From Spirochaeta thermophila DSM 6578 (GTDB lineage: Bacteria > Spirochaetota > Spirochaetia > Winmispirales > Winmispiraceae): DNA of 64,000 bases. The notes beneath the pieces were generated by a model. It searched no databases. It was not told the DNA's origin and saw only the letters and a program-made list of their open reading frames with translations. The stretch spans positions 1,736,001 to 1,800,000 of the forward strand of contig NC_017583.1 of NCBI RefSeq assembly GCF_000184345.1. The letters run 5' to 3'. Made by a program: the position numbers and the translations under genes. Positions 16,667-25,722 of the stretch are shown in pieces. The first letter of the stretch is position 1; every line of letters begins with the position of its first letter.

Positions 16667-17407
16667 ATGGCACTCCTTTCGGTTCGTCACCTCTCCCTCA
16701 CAAAAGAGGGAAAGACCATTCTCCATGATGTGTGCCTCGATATCGAACCAGGGTATGTGTACGCCGTGGTAGGGCCCAACGGTGCCGGCAAGAGCAGCCT
16801 GGCGGCGGTGATCATGGGACTCCACGGGTACCGGGAGATAGAAGGAGAGATCATCTTCGAGGGAGAACGAATCAACGACCTCTCCATCGACGAGCGTGCA
16901 CGCCGGGGCATCACCCTGGCGTGGCAGGAGCCGGCCCGGTTCGACGGCCTCCCGGTTCGTGAGTACTTAAGGCTTTCGGCAAAGGGGCACAGTGACGAAG
17001 AGGCAGAGCAGGCCCTCATGCTGGTGGGGCTCGACCCTGCCCGGTACCTCACACGGAAGGTCGATCAGACGCTCTCGGGCGGCGAGCGCAAGCGGGTGGA
17101 ACTGGCCGCCGTGGTGGCGATGCGGCCAAAGTTGGCCTTACTGGATGAGCCCGACTCGGGTGTGGATATCGATGCGGTGGAGCGGATCTTCGATGTCATC
17201 AGGTATCTCAAGGAACAGGGGACCACTGTGGTGCTGGTGACCCACAGTGCGCATGTGCTCACACATGCCGACCGGGCATTTCTCATGTGCAACGGAAAGC
17301 TTCTCAGGGAGGGTACGGTGGAAGAGATTCTCCCCTACTTTTCTTCGCGGTGTTACCCCTGCAATCATCCCAACAGTCCTGTTCCCGGTGAGGTAGGCAG
17401 CGCATGA
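16667..17407 (+). CDS. sufC: SufC-like ABC ATPase for Fe-S cluster assembly
   Basis: 246 residues from ATG at 16667 with AAGGA upstream; the frame is open further 5' but without similarity. Walker A VGPNGAGKSS (about residue 37), signature LSGGERKRVE (about 143), Walker B LALLDEPDSGVD and H-loop VTHSAH are all present. DEPDSGVD is the SufC variant of the D-loop region. The tail carries CYPC. It overlaps the SufB-like gene by ATGA. With that partner it should drive scaffold movements that build Fe-S clusters; the pair alone resembles the minimal SUF-like systems of archaea and anaerobes. Confidence 0.88.
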   Translation: MALLSVRHLSLTKEGKTILHDVCLDIEPGYVYAVVGPNGAGKSSLAAVIMGLHGYREIEGEIIFEGERINDLSIDERARRGITLAWQEPARFDGLPVREYLRLSAKGHSDEEAEQALMLVGLDPARYLTRKVDQTLSGGERKRVELAAVVAMRPKLALLDEPDSGVDIDAVERIFDVIRYLKEQGTTVVLVTHSAHVLTHADRAFLMCNGKLLREGTVEEILPYFSSRCYPCNHPNSPVPGEVGSA

Positions 17408-18357
17408 GCACCAACGACGACAGGGCCCTGCTCGAGGCCCTTCTGACCTCCATTCGCGCACCTCACTATGCCCCCGATCAGGCCCACCTTGAAATCCACG
17501 GTGGTCGGGTGGTGGGCCAGGGCCTGGTGGAGGGGCTGGAGGTGGTGACTGCGCCCCTCCAGGTAGAAGGCGGAGAGGGGATCCGGGTACAGGTGCGTGT
17601 AAAGGAAGGGGTTGCCATAGAAAAGCCCGTGCATCTATGCTTCGGCATGACCGGAGAGCGGGGGGTACAGAAGATCGACATGGAGATAGAGGTGGAGAAG
17701 GGCTCCTCGGTGGCCTTTCAGGCCCACTGCACCTTTCCACAGGCAAAGGATATTCACCACCTCATGGATGCGCGCATCGTCATTGGCGAAGGGGCACGCT
17801 ATCGGTATGTGGAGAAACACATTCACGGCCCTGAAGGCGGGGTGGTGGTGATCCCCAAAACAAAAGTAAAGGTAGAGAAAGGGGGGAGCTTCTTCAGCGA
17901 GTTCTATCTGGTGGAGGGGTGCGCCGGAAAGGTCGACCTGGACTACGAGGTGGAGGCAGAGGCAGAAAGCAGTGTCGATCTGCGCACCTATGTGTACGGC
18001 AAGCTCAGGGATACCATCAGGGTGCGAGAGGCTTCCTTCCTCAACGGAAAGGATGCGGTGGCAGTGCTTATGAGCCACATTGCGGTGAAAGACGAGGCAA
18101 AGGCAGAGGTGGTAAATGAGCTTACTGCCCGTGCACCCGGGGCGAGGGGGCACGTGGACTGCAAGGAGATCGTCCAGGACAGGGCCGTCGCCCGGGCCGT
18201 GCCGCTCATTCAGGTGGAGGACCCTGCGGCCCACATTACCCACGAGGCCGCGATAGGTTCGGTCGATTCAAAACAGCTCCAGACCCTCATGGCCCGAGGG
18301 CTCTCAGAGGAAGAGGCCACCGACGTGATCATCAGGGCACTGTTCACAGAGGAGTAG
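17404..18357 (+). CDS. sufB: SufB/SufD-family Fe-S scaffold protein
   Basis: 317 residues, shorter than the usual 420-480 of SufB or SufD, as in two-gene SUF-like systems. Core elements EGCAGKVDLDYEVEAEAESS, LNGKDAVAVLMSHIAVKDEA, GHVDCKEIVQDRAVA and the C-terminal THEAAIGSVDSKQLQTLMAR with GLSEEEATDVII match the SufBD family. Cys in GHVDCKEI and Glu/His in THEAAIG are the likely cluster ligands. No SufD, SufS, SufU or SufE gene lies beside it, so sulfur must come from elsewhere or from free sulfide. Confidence 0.87.
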   Translation: MSTNDDRALLEALLTSIRAPHYAPDQAHLEIHGGRVVGQGLVEGLEVVTAPLQVEGGEGIRVQVRVKEGVAIEKPVHLCFGMTGERGVQKIDMEIEVEKGSSVAFQAHCTFPQAKDIHHLMDARIVIGEGARYRYVEKHIHGPEGGVVVIPKTKVKVEKGGSFFSEFYLVEGCAGKVDLDYEVEAEAESSVDLRTYVYGKLRDTIRVREASFLNGKDAVAVLMSHIAVKDEAKAEVVNELTARAPGARGHVDCKEIVQDRAVARAVPLIQVEDPAAHITHEAAIGSVDSKQLQTLMARGLSEEEATDVIIRALFTEE

Positions 18358-18383
18358 GAGAGCACCGGCTCGTTCCTGGGCAC

Positions 18384-18412
18384 AAAAAAGACGCCGGGGA
18401 ATCCCCGGCGTC
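18384..18412 (-). terminator. Rho-independent terminator at the end of the lipoprotein operon
   Basis: Near-perfect palindrome GACGCCGGGG/CCCCGGCGTC (18390-18412). On the minus strand it is followed by TTTTTTGTG, so it ends the 22,736-18,439 operon. On the plus strand there is no U run, though the stem may still slow read-through from sufB. Confidence 0.9.
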
Positions 18413-18438
18413 CACAGGAGGGATACCGTTCGCGCCAG

Positions 18439-19008
18439 CTATTCACCGAAGACTTCGAGCTCGCCTATCTGACCTGCGGTGGCCTCGGTGTTGGCGGTGA
18501 ACACCACCTTGAGATACCTACCCTGGCCTTCCACAGGTATGGTCACGGTGTTCTTGTTCTGGACCGGGTGGAAGGCGTACTCGGCCGATGGTGCGAGCAC
18601 GCTGAAGTTCTCCCCGTCGTCGCTTATGAGAATCTCAAAGGTCTGCTTTCTCGGCTGCCAGATGCGTGCAGGATTGAGTTTGATGCGGATGGCCTTGATG
18701 GTGTGTACAGCACCCAGGTCCACCACCACCTCGTTGGGATACTTGTTCGGCCCGCCTTCCCAGTAGGTGAGTACATCGCCATCCACGGCCTTGTCGGCGG
18801 TGAACTGGTAGATGTGGTTGTTGGCCTTGATGGGTCTTCCGAGCGCGAGGTTCTTGTACCCTGCGTAGGGATCGGTCTCGGCTTCAGAAGGGCCTGCTGC
18901 GGCTGCAGGCTGGGCGCCTTCCTTCACGGCACCGCCGGTGACCGCACATCCTGCAAGCACCAAGGCAACGAGCAGGCCAAAGGCAAGAGGACGAGTCCAT
19001 CCTTTCAT
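18439..19008 (-). CDS. Discoidin (F5/8 type C) domain lipoprotein
   Basis: 189 residues from ATG at 19008 with GGAGG upstream. A lipoprotein signal ends in LVLAGC (Cys about residue 20). After a short linker, residues about 52-189 form a discoidin domain (NLALGRPIKANNHIY, DGDVLTYWEGGPNKYPN, VDLGAVHTIKAIRIKLNP). It is clearly homologous to the N-terminal domain of the GH87-type glucanase at 31648 (same DGDV-TYWE-PN-YPN run). Such domains in bacterial alpha-1,3-glucanases bind the insoluble glucan, so this is likely a surface glucan-binding protein. Last gene of an operator-preceded operon. Confidence 0.85.
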   Translation of the reverse strand: MKGWTRPLAFGLLVALVLAGCAVTGGAVKEGAQPAAAAGPSEAETDPYAGYKNLALGRPIKANNHIYQFTADKAVDGDVLTYWEGGPNKYPNEVVVDLGAVHTIKAIRIKLNPARIWQPRKQTFEILISDDGENFSVLAPSAEYAFHPVQNKNTVTIPVEGQGRYLKVVFTANTEATAGQIGELEVFGE

Positions 19009-19018
19009 ACGATCCTCC

Positions 19019-20554
19019 CTAGAATGTGATCTCGGCATAGACATAGGCGGAACCCAGTCCGGGTCCTTCCTCTTCGTCAAGGAGGTTCCTCGACTCCCAG
19101 GTGAGCCCCAGAGTGGTGTTCCGGATGACGTTCTCCAGCTTCACGCCCACGTCGGACTTGAGGTTGTGATCCACCTCGCCACCGGGGGAGAGGGTGTCCC
19201 AGAAGAGCTTCACCCACGGCCTGAGCATACCCTCGGCGGAAACCGGCGTGAGGTAGTCGGTATAGAGGGAGATGAGGATCTTGCTGTCCGGATTGGTGAA
19301 GTCCATCCACTCGGCCACCAGCTCCATGCCCACGTCGTAGAGGATGCCCTCGTCGCCCGGATCCTCGAAGAGGGTCACGAGGAGGCTCTGCACCGGCTCG
19401 TCGGAGGAAGAGAGATCCTCCTGGTATAGCTTGTACGCAATACTCATACCGGGCTGCGTGACACCGGTGCGGTCTGCGAGGTAGTCGTAGGCCCAGCCCG
19501 ACGTGCCCGGCCAATGGAAGGTGACTCCCACACCCACCTCATGGGACCAGAGGGGATCTCCCGTCTCAGGGATCTGGGCGGCGATGTCGTAGCCAAGGTA
19601 CGGCTCCACCGAGAGCCCGCCGAAGCCGCTCGCCACCTCGATGGGTATGTCGTAGGAGACATTGGTGCCCATCACGATGGGATCGGGATCGGCATCGGTG
19701 CCGTACTGGTACTTGCCCACGATGCTCCCTATGGTCCTGAATCCGGGAAGTGCCGCCGGCGTGATCGCATAGTCGAAACCCGCGGCCAGGCCGTTACTGT
19801 TCTCCTCGGTGATCTGGGGGGCGGTCCAGGGGAACTCCGTGGCGAACTTGAGCATGCCCACGAACTCCTCGCCGGTGTACTGCACCCCTACCATGGAACC
19901 GCCGTAGGCTGCGGAGAGCTGATCCATGGGGCTGGTCTGATCCGAGAAGGTCCAGTAGTAGGTCTCACCCATGGTCGGCATGTTGGGGATGATGTCCCTG
20001 CGGTACTGCACCCGGGTGTCCATGTAGGCCCAGCTCGCGAGCACACGCTCGTTCGCGTACGCGAGGCTCCGGTTCCACGGCTTCCAGAACTCGTCGTCTC
20101 CGCCTGCCGCGAGCTGGAGGATCCACTCGTTCCAGGCGATCCCCGCCCGCATGTTCTCGAGATAGATTGGCGCGAAGTAGCCGGTCGCGGTGGAGGGATC
20201 GTTCCAGCCCCACCCTATGATCTCACCCGGATTGTTGTCGTCTGGATACTGTCCATTGGTGAATCTGATCTCCATGAGGTGAAGGGTCACCTCGACGAAT
20301 CCCACAGGCTCGTCGCTCTTCACCAGATTGGTGAGGGGCTGCCAGGGCGAGAGCCGGTAGTAGAGGCCTATCCGGGGGAACTCGGTGAGGAGCCCGAACT
20401 TGTAAGGCTCGTCGAGATCCACGCCGAAGGAAGTACGGGTGGTGATAACGAGCTGGGCCGACTGCTCCATCTGCACTTCCTTGGCAGGAAGAATTGGGGC
20501 GAGTATCAGGAAGATACTCAAGAAGGTAATGGTAGAAACCAATCGCTTGCCCAT
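19019..20554 (-). CDS. Outer-membrane beta-barrel protein, putative glucan porin
   Basis: 511 residues from ATG at 20554 with GGAGGT upstream. A signal peptide (MGKRLVSTITFLSIFLILAP, then AKE) precedes a long run of alternating hydrophobic/polar strands rich in Tyr, Trp and Gly. The last residue is Phe after YVYAEITF, the C-terminal belt signature of outer-membrane proteins. No named family was recognised. Its place between two surface lipoproteins downstream of the paired operators suggests uptake of large oligosaccharides. Function is inferred from context only. Confidence 0.75.
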   Translation of the reverse strand: MGKRLVSTITFLSIFLILAPILPAKEVQMEQSAQLVITTRTSFGVDLDEPYKFGLLTEFPRIGLYYRLSPWQPLTNLVKSDEPVGFVEVTLHLMEIRFTNGQYPDDNNPGEIIGWGWNDPSTATGYFAPIYLENMRAGIAWNEWILQLAAGGDDEFWKPWNRSLAYANERVLASWAYMDTRVQYRRDIIPNMPTMGETYYWTFSDQTSPMDQLSAAYGGSMVGVQYTGEEFVGMLKFATEFPWTAPQITEENSNGLAAGFDYAITPAALPGFRTIGSIVGKYQYGTDADPDPIVMGTNVSYDIPIEVASGFGGLSVEPYLGYDIAAQIPETGDPLWSHEVGVGVTFHWPGTSGWAYDYLADRTGVTQPGMSIAYKLYQEDLSSSDEPVQSLLVTLFEDPGDEGILYDVGMELVAEWMDFTNPDSKILISLYTDYLTPVSAEGMLRPWVKLFWDTLSPGGEVDHNLKSDVGVKLENVIRNTTLGLTWESRNLLDEEEGPGLGSAYVYAEITF

Positions 20555-20574
20555 GTGGTACCTCCAAAAGAAGT

Positions 20575-20600
20575 GGACGGGAACGAACACGTTCCCGTCC
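20575..20600 (-). other. Intergenic hairpin between lipoprotein and outer-membrane protein genes
   Basis: Perfect 11-bp inverted repeat GGACGGGAACG/CGTTCCCGTCC with loop AACA and no U run. It may stabilise mRNA ends and set different expression of the flanking genes. Confidence 0.6.
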
Positions 20601-20614
20601 TGTTCAGTCACGCA

Positions 20615-21349
20615 TTACTGCTCCTGGACGTCGTCGAAATCAAAGAGCACGAGATCCTCCAACACCCCATCCGCATCGTAGAGACGAATATTATCGATGT
20701 AGAAGGTGATGGGTGTATCCTCAGCTTCCCCCGCTTCGCTGTCACCCAGATTGAGAATCGGATTGATGTTGAGCTGTGTCACTACGGTGTCTGGATTGGA
20801 GAAGAAATCATAGATCGTCGCATCCACATTGCTTCCACTCGTCGCCCAACCGGGATCCGTGAAATCAGCAAAGGCGAACTGGACGGTCTGCCAGGTATCC
20901 GGAGTACCTCCGTAGTACACGTAGTTCTCATACTTCCAGTGTTGCTGCTCACCCACACTCGTATTGTCCCCTCTTACGATGACACAGAAGTTTTCTGAAT
21001 AATCGATCTTGATATCGAACGCCACCCCGTCATACCCGCTGTAGTCATCGTCGGGAATGGGTGCGTAGAGCTCGGTCATGGCCCATGGATTGGAAGAGAA
21101 TGTCACCTTCATGCACCCTATTCCACCCCCGTTTGGATTCACGTTCTCCACATCGGGTGCCACGGAGTAGTTCTCAGTTGGTTGATCTTCGTTTCCAGAT
21201 CCGGGCTCGATACTCCACATGGACACCTGCTCTGAGGTGAGTGTGGTCGTGGTATCCTGCTTCTCCTCACTCCCTGCGGGGTTCGAACACGCTCCCAGGA
21301 GCAGGAGGCTCACTCCCACCACCAGGAGAAAGAATCGCTCATGTTTCAT
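20615..21349 (-). CDS. Lipoprotein with carbohydrate-binding-like jelly-roll domain
   Basis: 244 residues from ATG at 21349 (GGAGG six bases upstream). Lipobox LLLLGAC gives a lipidated Cys near residue 20, followed by a Ser/Thr/Glu-rich linker. The body (YSGYDGVAFDIKIDYSENF, TPDTWQTVQFAFADFTDPGW, DTPITFYIDNIRLYD) has the strand pattern of CBM11/CIA30-like galactose-binding folds. Likely binds glucan or oligosaccharide at the cell surface. Encoded between the GH71/99-like hydrolase and the outer-membrane protein. Confidence 0.7.
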   Translation of the reverse strand: MKHERFFLLVVGVSLLLLGACSNPAGSEEKQDTTTTLTSEQVSMWSIEPGSGNEDQPTENYSVAPDVENVNPNGGGIGCMKVTFSSNPWAMTELYAPIPDDDYSGYDGVAFDIKIDYSENFCVIVRGDNTSVGEQQHWKYENYVYYGGTPDTWQTVQFAFADFTDPGWATSGSNVDATIYDFFSNPDTVVTQLNINPILNLGDSEAGEAEDTPITFYIDNIRLYDADGVLEDLVLFDFDDVQEQ

Positions 21350-21401
21350 TGCTGCCCTCCTCAATCACGAGGTTGTGGTATGCCGTACCGGCAACGCCGG
21401 A

Positions 21402-22736
21402 TCAAAGCCCAAGCTCTTGTGCGAGGCTCCTGGCCGTCTCCACCTGGCCTGCGAACACCGCGGAGACGAGATGGTCGATCCGTGGATCGGTGTTGCCCTG
21501 CTTCCTCAGTGTGAAGATCCCAAGTGGAATGCGAAGATCGGCTTTGGAGAAGGGGAAGCCCGCTTCCACCGATTTCCGCCACTCCTGGAGGTACTCCAGG
21601 TCGCGGTAGCCGTACTCCTCTGTGGGCTCTATCACCGTTCCTTCTCCGTAATCGTTCCATGTGGCAATCTGGATGATGTCCGGCACCGACTTCACGGCTG
21701 CGGTGAAGGTCACGTGGAAGGTGCCTCCCGCGAGATCGGCGAGATACCCGTAGCTCGGCCCCACACCCGCCTCGCGATAGATGTCATGGAATCTCGGGAA
21801 GGCGGTGGCAATGAGGTGCTCCTTCTGGTTGGTCTTGGCGTAGAAACCGTTGAGGTAGTCGACCACCTTGAGGATGCTCAGTTCTCCCCCACCCGAGAGG
21901 TACATGGGAGGCCAGGGATAGAGGGTATCGGCGGAGTTCTCCAGGTGTGCATCCAGGGTCACGAGATAGGGCCTGACGGCAAGGCCCGAGAATATCTCGT
22001 CCCACTCGGAGGCCGAGGTGAAGTACTGGGGTCCGAAGACCATCACCACCGGCCTTCCCTCTATCTTCACGTAGGAAGGACTCTGGAACCAGTTGGCCTC
22101 GAGCCAGGAGAAGACCTCCTTCCCATGGGCCACCGCCTCGGTGGACTTGAGGTAGTCTGTGTCGATCATGTGGCGGATGGTCTGATCCTCGTAACAGACC
22201 ACAAACTTGAGCCCCGCCTCTTCGATCTTATGAAAAAGGGCCTGGGTGGCCTCGTGGATGAACCCGTAGTCGAGGGCGTCTTTGATGCCGTACCAGTCCA
22301 CGATCACACCATCTATCCCCGCCATCTTCATGAGCAGGAGCTGGTACTCGATGAGATCCGGATCACGTGAGTCGTACGGCCCGGTGAGGGGATAGTAGTG
22401 CGAGGCGATCTCCCGCTTGCCGTCGGGACCAACGGTGTACGGATCAAAAAAGCCCATGTGCCAGTGCCAGCCGAAGTACTCGTTCTCGGGATGATCGGGA
22501 TCAACCACAGCCTCGTACCAGGGCATGTAGTGCGCGAGCACGAGCGGCCGGGTCACGTTCCTGTTGGGAGGCGTCTCTATGCGTATCCTCCCGAGGGCCT
22601 CGTCAACGAGCTTCTCGTCTGCCTCGGGGCTGTAAACGGTCTTGCACCCGAGCAGCGAAACGAGGACAACGGTTCCAAGGAGAAGAAGAACAACGGGTAG
22701 GATCATCGAACGTACAATCCCCTTTCTGGATTCCAT
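21402..22736 (-). CDS. GH71/GH99-like glycoside hydrolase, membrane-anchored
   Basis: 444 residues. The N-terminus has a lipoprotein-like signal ending LVSLLGC (Cys about residue 31). LVLAHYMPWYEA, GWHWHMGFFDPY, AGIDGVIVDWYGIKDALDY and IATWNDYGEGTVIEPT follow the (beta/alpha)8 pattern of GH71 (alpha-1,3-glucanase) and GH99 (endo-alpha-mannosidase) type domains, with acidic residues at the ends of strands. Given GH87 and GH65 genes nearby, GH71-type action on alpha-1,3-glucan is the better guess, but the family was not tested. First gene of the operon; paired operators lie 32-66 bases upstream. Confidence 0.75.
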   Translation of the reverse strand: MESRKGIVRSMILPVVLLLLGTVVLVSLLGCKTVYSPEADEKLVDEALGRIRIETPPNRNVTRPLVLAHYMPWYEAVVDPDHPENEYFGWHWHMGFFDPYTVGPDGKREIASHYYPLTGPYDSRDPDLIEYQLLLMKMAGIDGVIVDWYGIKDALDYGFIHEATQALFHKIEEAGLKFVVCYEDQTIRHMIDTDYLKSTEAVAHGKEVFSWLEANWFQSPSYVKIEGRPVVMVFGPQYFTSASEWDEIFSGLAVRPYLVTLDAHLENSADTLYPWPPMYLSGGGELSILKVVDYLNGFYAKTNQKEHLIATAFPRFHDIYREAGVGPSYGYLADLAGGTFHVTFTAAVKSVPDIIQIATWNDYGEGTVIEPTEEYGYRDLEYLQEWRKSVEAGFPFSKADLRIPLGIFTLRKQGNTDPRIDHLVSAVFAGQVETARSLAQELGL

Positions 22737-22767
22737 GGCATGCTCCCATACGACGGATTTATGTAAG

Positions 22768-22781
22768 GTGTAACGTTAAAC
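22768..22781 (-). promoter_or_regulatory. LacI-type operator, proximal site of the GH71/99-like operon
   Basis: GTGTAACGTTAAAC, 32 bases upstream of the ATG at 22736. Its last base coincides with the final base of the beta-phosphoglucomutase stop codon. It matches the palindrome found upstream of four units in the locus. Confidence 0.75.
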
Positions 22782-23551
22782 TAGAAAGGTTTAACGTTAC
22801 ACTTGGTGTCACTATTGTAGACCCCCTCCGGCGAGCTGTCAAGTTTTTTCTCTTCCGAGCTCCCTTCGGATGCTCCCCCCGTGGGAAGGCACTCGGCGAG
22901 TGACCGCACGACCCAGTCGGCTTCTGCGAGTACCTCAGGATCGCCCACTCCTACTGCCTTCATCCCCCCCCGTCGTGCCGCCTCGATCCCAGCCACCGCA
23001 TCCTCGAACACCACACACTCCCTTGGATCCACGTCCATGAGGCCGGCCCCCTTGAGGAAGACCTCCGGATCGGGTTTGGCCTTCTCCACCATGGTACCGT
23101 CCACCACCGCATCGAAGAGCCCCGTTATCCCGAGCCGGTCGAGGATGAGGGGCGCATTCTTGCTCGCAGAACCGAGGGCGATCTTCACCCCCCGCTCCCG
23201 CAACCACGTGAGAAACTCGCGGGCGCCGGGGAGAAGCGCATCGGGGGTGAGGGCGGAGATGTACTCCACGTACCAGTGGTTCTTTTTCTCCGCGAGCTGC
23301 TGCTTCTCCTCGGGACTCACGGAGATACCTCCCACCTCGAGGAGTATCTCGAGCGAGCGCATCCTGCTCACTCCCTTGAGCCGCTCGTTGTGTTCAGGAG
23401 TGAACTCGAAGCCGAGTTCCTCGGCCAGTCTCCTCCACGCGAGATAGTGGTACCGTGCGGTGTCCACGATAACCCCATCGAGATCGAAGATGGCTCCTTT
23501 GCACCACGGGAGGAGATCTCTCTCCGGTTCGAAACCTTCTATGCGCGACAT
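22781..23551 (-). CDS. pgmB: Beta-phosphoglucomutase (HAD superfamily)
   Basis: 256 residues. IFDLDGVIVDTARYHYLAW (about 17-35) carries the nucleophile and acid/base Asp pair, then LKGVSRMRSLE of the cap, LGSASKNAP with the motif II Ser, and FEDAVAGIEAA with the metal-binding Asp. It converts beta-glucose 1-phosphate, the product of inverting GH65 phosphorylases, into glucose 6-phosphate. It overlaps the GH65 gene upstream by 13 bases, the classic pairing. The C-terminal tail after about residue 225 is extra and encodes the operator sequence of the next operon. Confidence 0.92.
   Translation of the reverse strand: MSRIEGFEPERDLLPWCKGAIFDLDGVIVDTARYHYLAWRRLAEELGFEFTPEHNERLKGVSRMRSLEILLEVGGISVSPEEKQQLAEKKNHWYVEYISALTPDALLPGAREFLTWLRERGVKIALGSASKNAPLILDRLGITGLFDAVVDGTMVEKAKPDPEVFLKGAGLMDVDPRECVVFEDAVAGIEAARRGGMKAVGVGDPEVLAEADWVVRSLAECLPTGGASEGSSEEKKLDSSPEGVYNSDTKCNVKPF
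22789..22802 (-). promoter_or_regulatory. LacI-type operator, distal site, inside the pgmB 3' end
   Basis: GTTTAACGTTACAC, inverted relative to the proximal site and 21 bases from it centre to centre, about two helical turns. It encodes CNVK near the C-terminus of beta-phosphoglucomutase. Confidence 0.72.
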
Positions 23552-25722
23552 GTCGTTCCCTCCGGTGTTACTCGATATGTCCGCGGCGTACCGCCTTCAT
23601 ACACGGTGAACTCAAGGGCCTTCCACGTAGAAGGAAGTCGGGGGGTGAGTATTCCATCGCCCTGGTACCCACCAAACCCCCGGACTGCGAGGATCCAGCT
23701 TCCCCCGCAGGCACCGAGGTGCGCCCCGCCTATGTAGATGAGCCCGGCGAACTGCTTCGAGGACCCTGTAATGTCGATGGTGGCACTCTTCATGAAGAAG
23801 GGATACGCCCGCTCCGGCATATCCAGATGACAGGCCACGAGGCCATAAGCGTAGTGGCTCAGACTCGACCCGTGTTCGGTGCGGGGCTCGTAGTATTCCC
23901 AATTGGCCCTCATCACCTCCCGGGAATACTCATGGGGAAAGAGGGCGAGGAGGAGGACCACGTCGGCCTGTTTGATGATCTGGGTGTGGGTGGCGACGCC
24001 GAGGTCACCGCCCCAGTATTCCCGGGGATCGAGGAGCCTGGATCTCACTTCCTTGAGCGGACAATCCTCGAGCTTGAAGTATCCCGAGAACTGCTCCATC
24101 ACTCCTGTCTCGGGATCGGGATCAGGCACGTAAAGGCGGGCCGCCACGTCTTCCATCAGCATCGCCTCCCGTTCCCACCCGAGGCGCTCCTTCAGTTCGA
24201 CCCACGCGTCGGGGTACGCCTCCCCAAGCCGGTCTTCCACCCATCGGGCGGTCTCCAGGGTGTACTTCACCATCCGGTTGGTGTAGGCATTGTTGTGCAC
24301 CCGCTCGTGGTACTCGTCGGGACCCGTCACATCGAGAACCTCGTAACGTTCCCAATAGGGACTGTAATACAGGTACGAGAGGTAGAAGCGGGCACACTCC
24401 AGGATCACCTCGGCCCCGCCCTCGAGCAGCACCCGCTCATCGCCCGTACGTTCCACATAGTCGCGGAAGGCCTTCACTATGGCGGCGTTTACGTGTATCT
24501 GCTTGTCTCTGAAATAGGTACGAAGGGGACGACCTGTGAACACGTCCACCACGTTGAAGTGCGAACACGCATCGTCGCCTGTTTCCTGGCTCTCCCACGC
24601 ATAGAAGGCGCCGACGTATCCGTATTCGCGGGCCTTCCGCCTCGCCCCCTCGAGGGTGTGTATGCGGTAGCCGAGGAGGTTGCGGGCGATCCCGGGCTGC
24701 GTCGCCAGGAAGAAGGGGAACATGAACATCTCCGTGTCCCAGAACACCGCCCCCTTGTAGGTCTGGCTCGAGAGTCCCCGGGCCGGGATGGAGAGCCTGT
24801 CGGTGTGCCGGGGAGCACAGCTCAAGAGCTGGTAGATACTGTACCTGAGGGCCTTCTGGGCCTCAGGGTCGCCCTCTATCTTCACGTCGGAGGTCTTCCA
24901 CATTCGGTCCCACACCCTCTTATGGGCCTTGAGGAGGCCATCGTACCCCGTCTGCGCCGCCTTGCCCACCGCATCCAGAGCAAGGCGAAAGACGTCTTCC
25001 TCCGTCTCCATTCCGTGATAGATCACCGCGAACTTCCAGAAGGTGTATTCGCTCTGCGGGTCGGCATCGAAGGTGAAATCCCGGTAGATCCCCTCCCCGG
25101 TGGTGACGATCCGCTCCTCTGCCGGGAAATCCCGTCTGCAGATCTCGGCCACCACCACCGGAATATGGAGTTCCTGGGTGAGGGATGCGAGGTATATCGC
25201 ATCCCCCTTCACTCCCCGGTCATAGATGTGGAGGTGCGGACCGTTCAGGTCCCACACGCGGCCGTCAATCCCGGTTCGAACGACTATCCTTCCCCCTGTG
25301 CTCACCTTCACCGTATAGGACATGGCGAGCAGGTGCACGTCGTCCATGCTCGCGAAACGCTCCACGTGCACGGTGACGGCCTGCCCTCCCGCCTTCCACG
25401 AGGTCTTCCTCCGGTGGAGTCCGTAGCGGAAGTCGAGCTTCTGGCAGTGGAAGGCCGGAGCTCGATCCACCACCGAATAGGACTCGTCGTCTACCGAAAC
25501 GGCGGCGTAGAGCGGATTGGGCGCATTCACCGATTCCCGCCACTTCTCCCCCACCCGGTCGTACACCCCATTCAGGTTGCACGCCACGAACTGGTCGGCC
25601 GTGTACTCCTCCAGGGTTCCCCGGTAGCCCATGTAGCCGTTCGCCACGGCATAGGTGACACCGAGCTGGAGGATCCGCTCCCGGTCTGACGGCACCTCGT
25701 TGTGCTCAAGATACCAGCCCAT
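23539..25722 (-). CDS. GH65 disaccharide phosphorylase 1 (nigerose/kojibiose/maltose type)
   Basis: 727 residues, full length for GH65. An N-terminal beta-sandwich precedes an (alpha/alpha)6 barrel. VFWDTEMFMFPF and VTGPDEYHERVHNNAYTNRM are family hallmarks, the latter with the general-acid Glu. KQADVVLLL and YEPRTEHGSSLSHYAY contain the phosphate-binding region. Inverting phosphorolysis gives beta-glucose 1-phosphate plus glucose. Its ATG overlaps the second GH65 gene by 17 bases with GGGGAGG upstream. With GH87 nearby, nigerose (alpha-1,3) is the favoured substrate, an inference. Confidence 0.88.
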   Translation of the reverse strand: MGWYLEHNEVPSDRERILQLGVTYAVANGYMGYRGTLEEYTADQFVACNLNGVYDRVGEKWRESVNAPNPLYAAVSVDDESYSVVDRAPAFHCQKLDFRYGLHRRKTSWKAGGQAVTVHVERFASMDDVHLLAMSYTVKVSTGGRIVVRTGIDGRVWDLNGPHLHIYDRGVKGDAIYLASLTQELHIPVVVAEICRRDFPAEERIVTTGEGIYRDFTFDADPQSEYTFWKFAVIYHGMETEEDVFRLALDAVGKAAQTGYDGLLKAHKRVWDRMWKTSDVKIEGDPEAQKALRYSIYQLLSCAPRHTDRLSIPARGLSSQTYKGAVFWDTEMFMFPFFLATQPGIARNLLGYRIHTLEGARRKAREYGYVGAFYAWESQETGDDACSHFNVVDVFTGRPLRTYFRDKQIHVNAAIVKAFRDYVERTGDERVLLEGGAEVILECARFYLSYLYYSPYWERYEVLDVTGPDEYHERVHNNAYTNRMVKYTLETARWVEDRLGEAYPDAWVELKERLGWEREAMLMEDVAARLYVPDPDPETGVMEQFSGYFKLEDCPLKEVRSRLLDPREYWGGDLGVATHTQIIKQADVVLLLALFPHEYSREVMRANWEYYEPRTEHGSSLSHYAYGLVACHLDMPERAYPFFMKSATIDITGSSKQFAGLIYIGGAHLGACGGSWILAVRGFGGYQGDGILTPRLPSTWKALEFTVYEGGTPRTYRVTPEGTTCRA

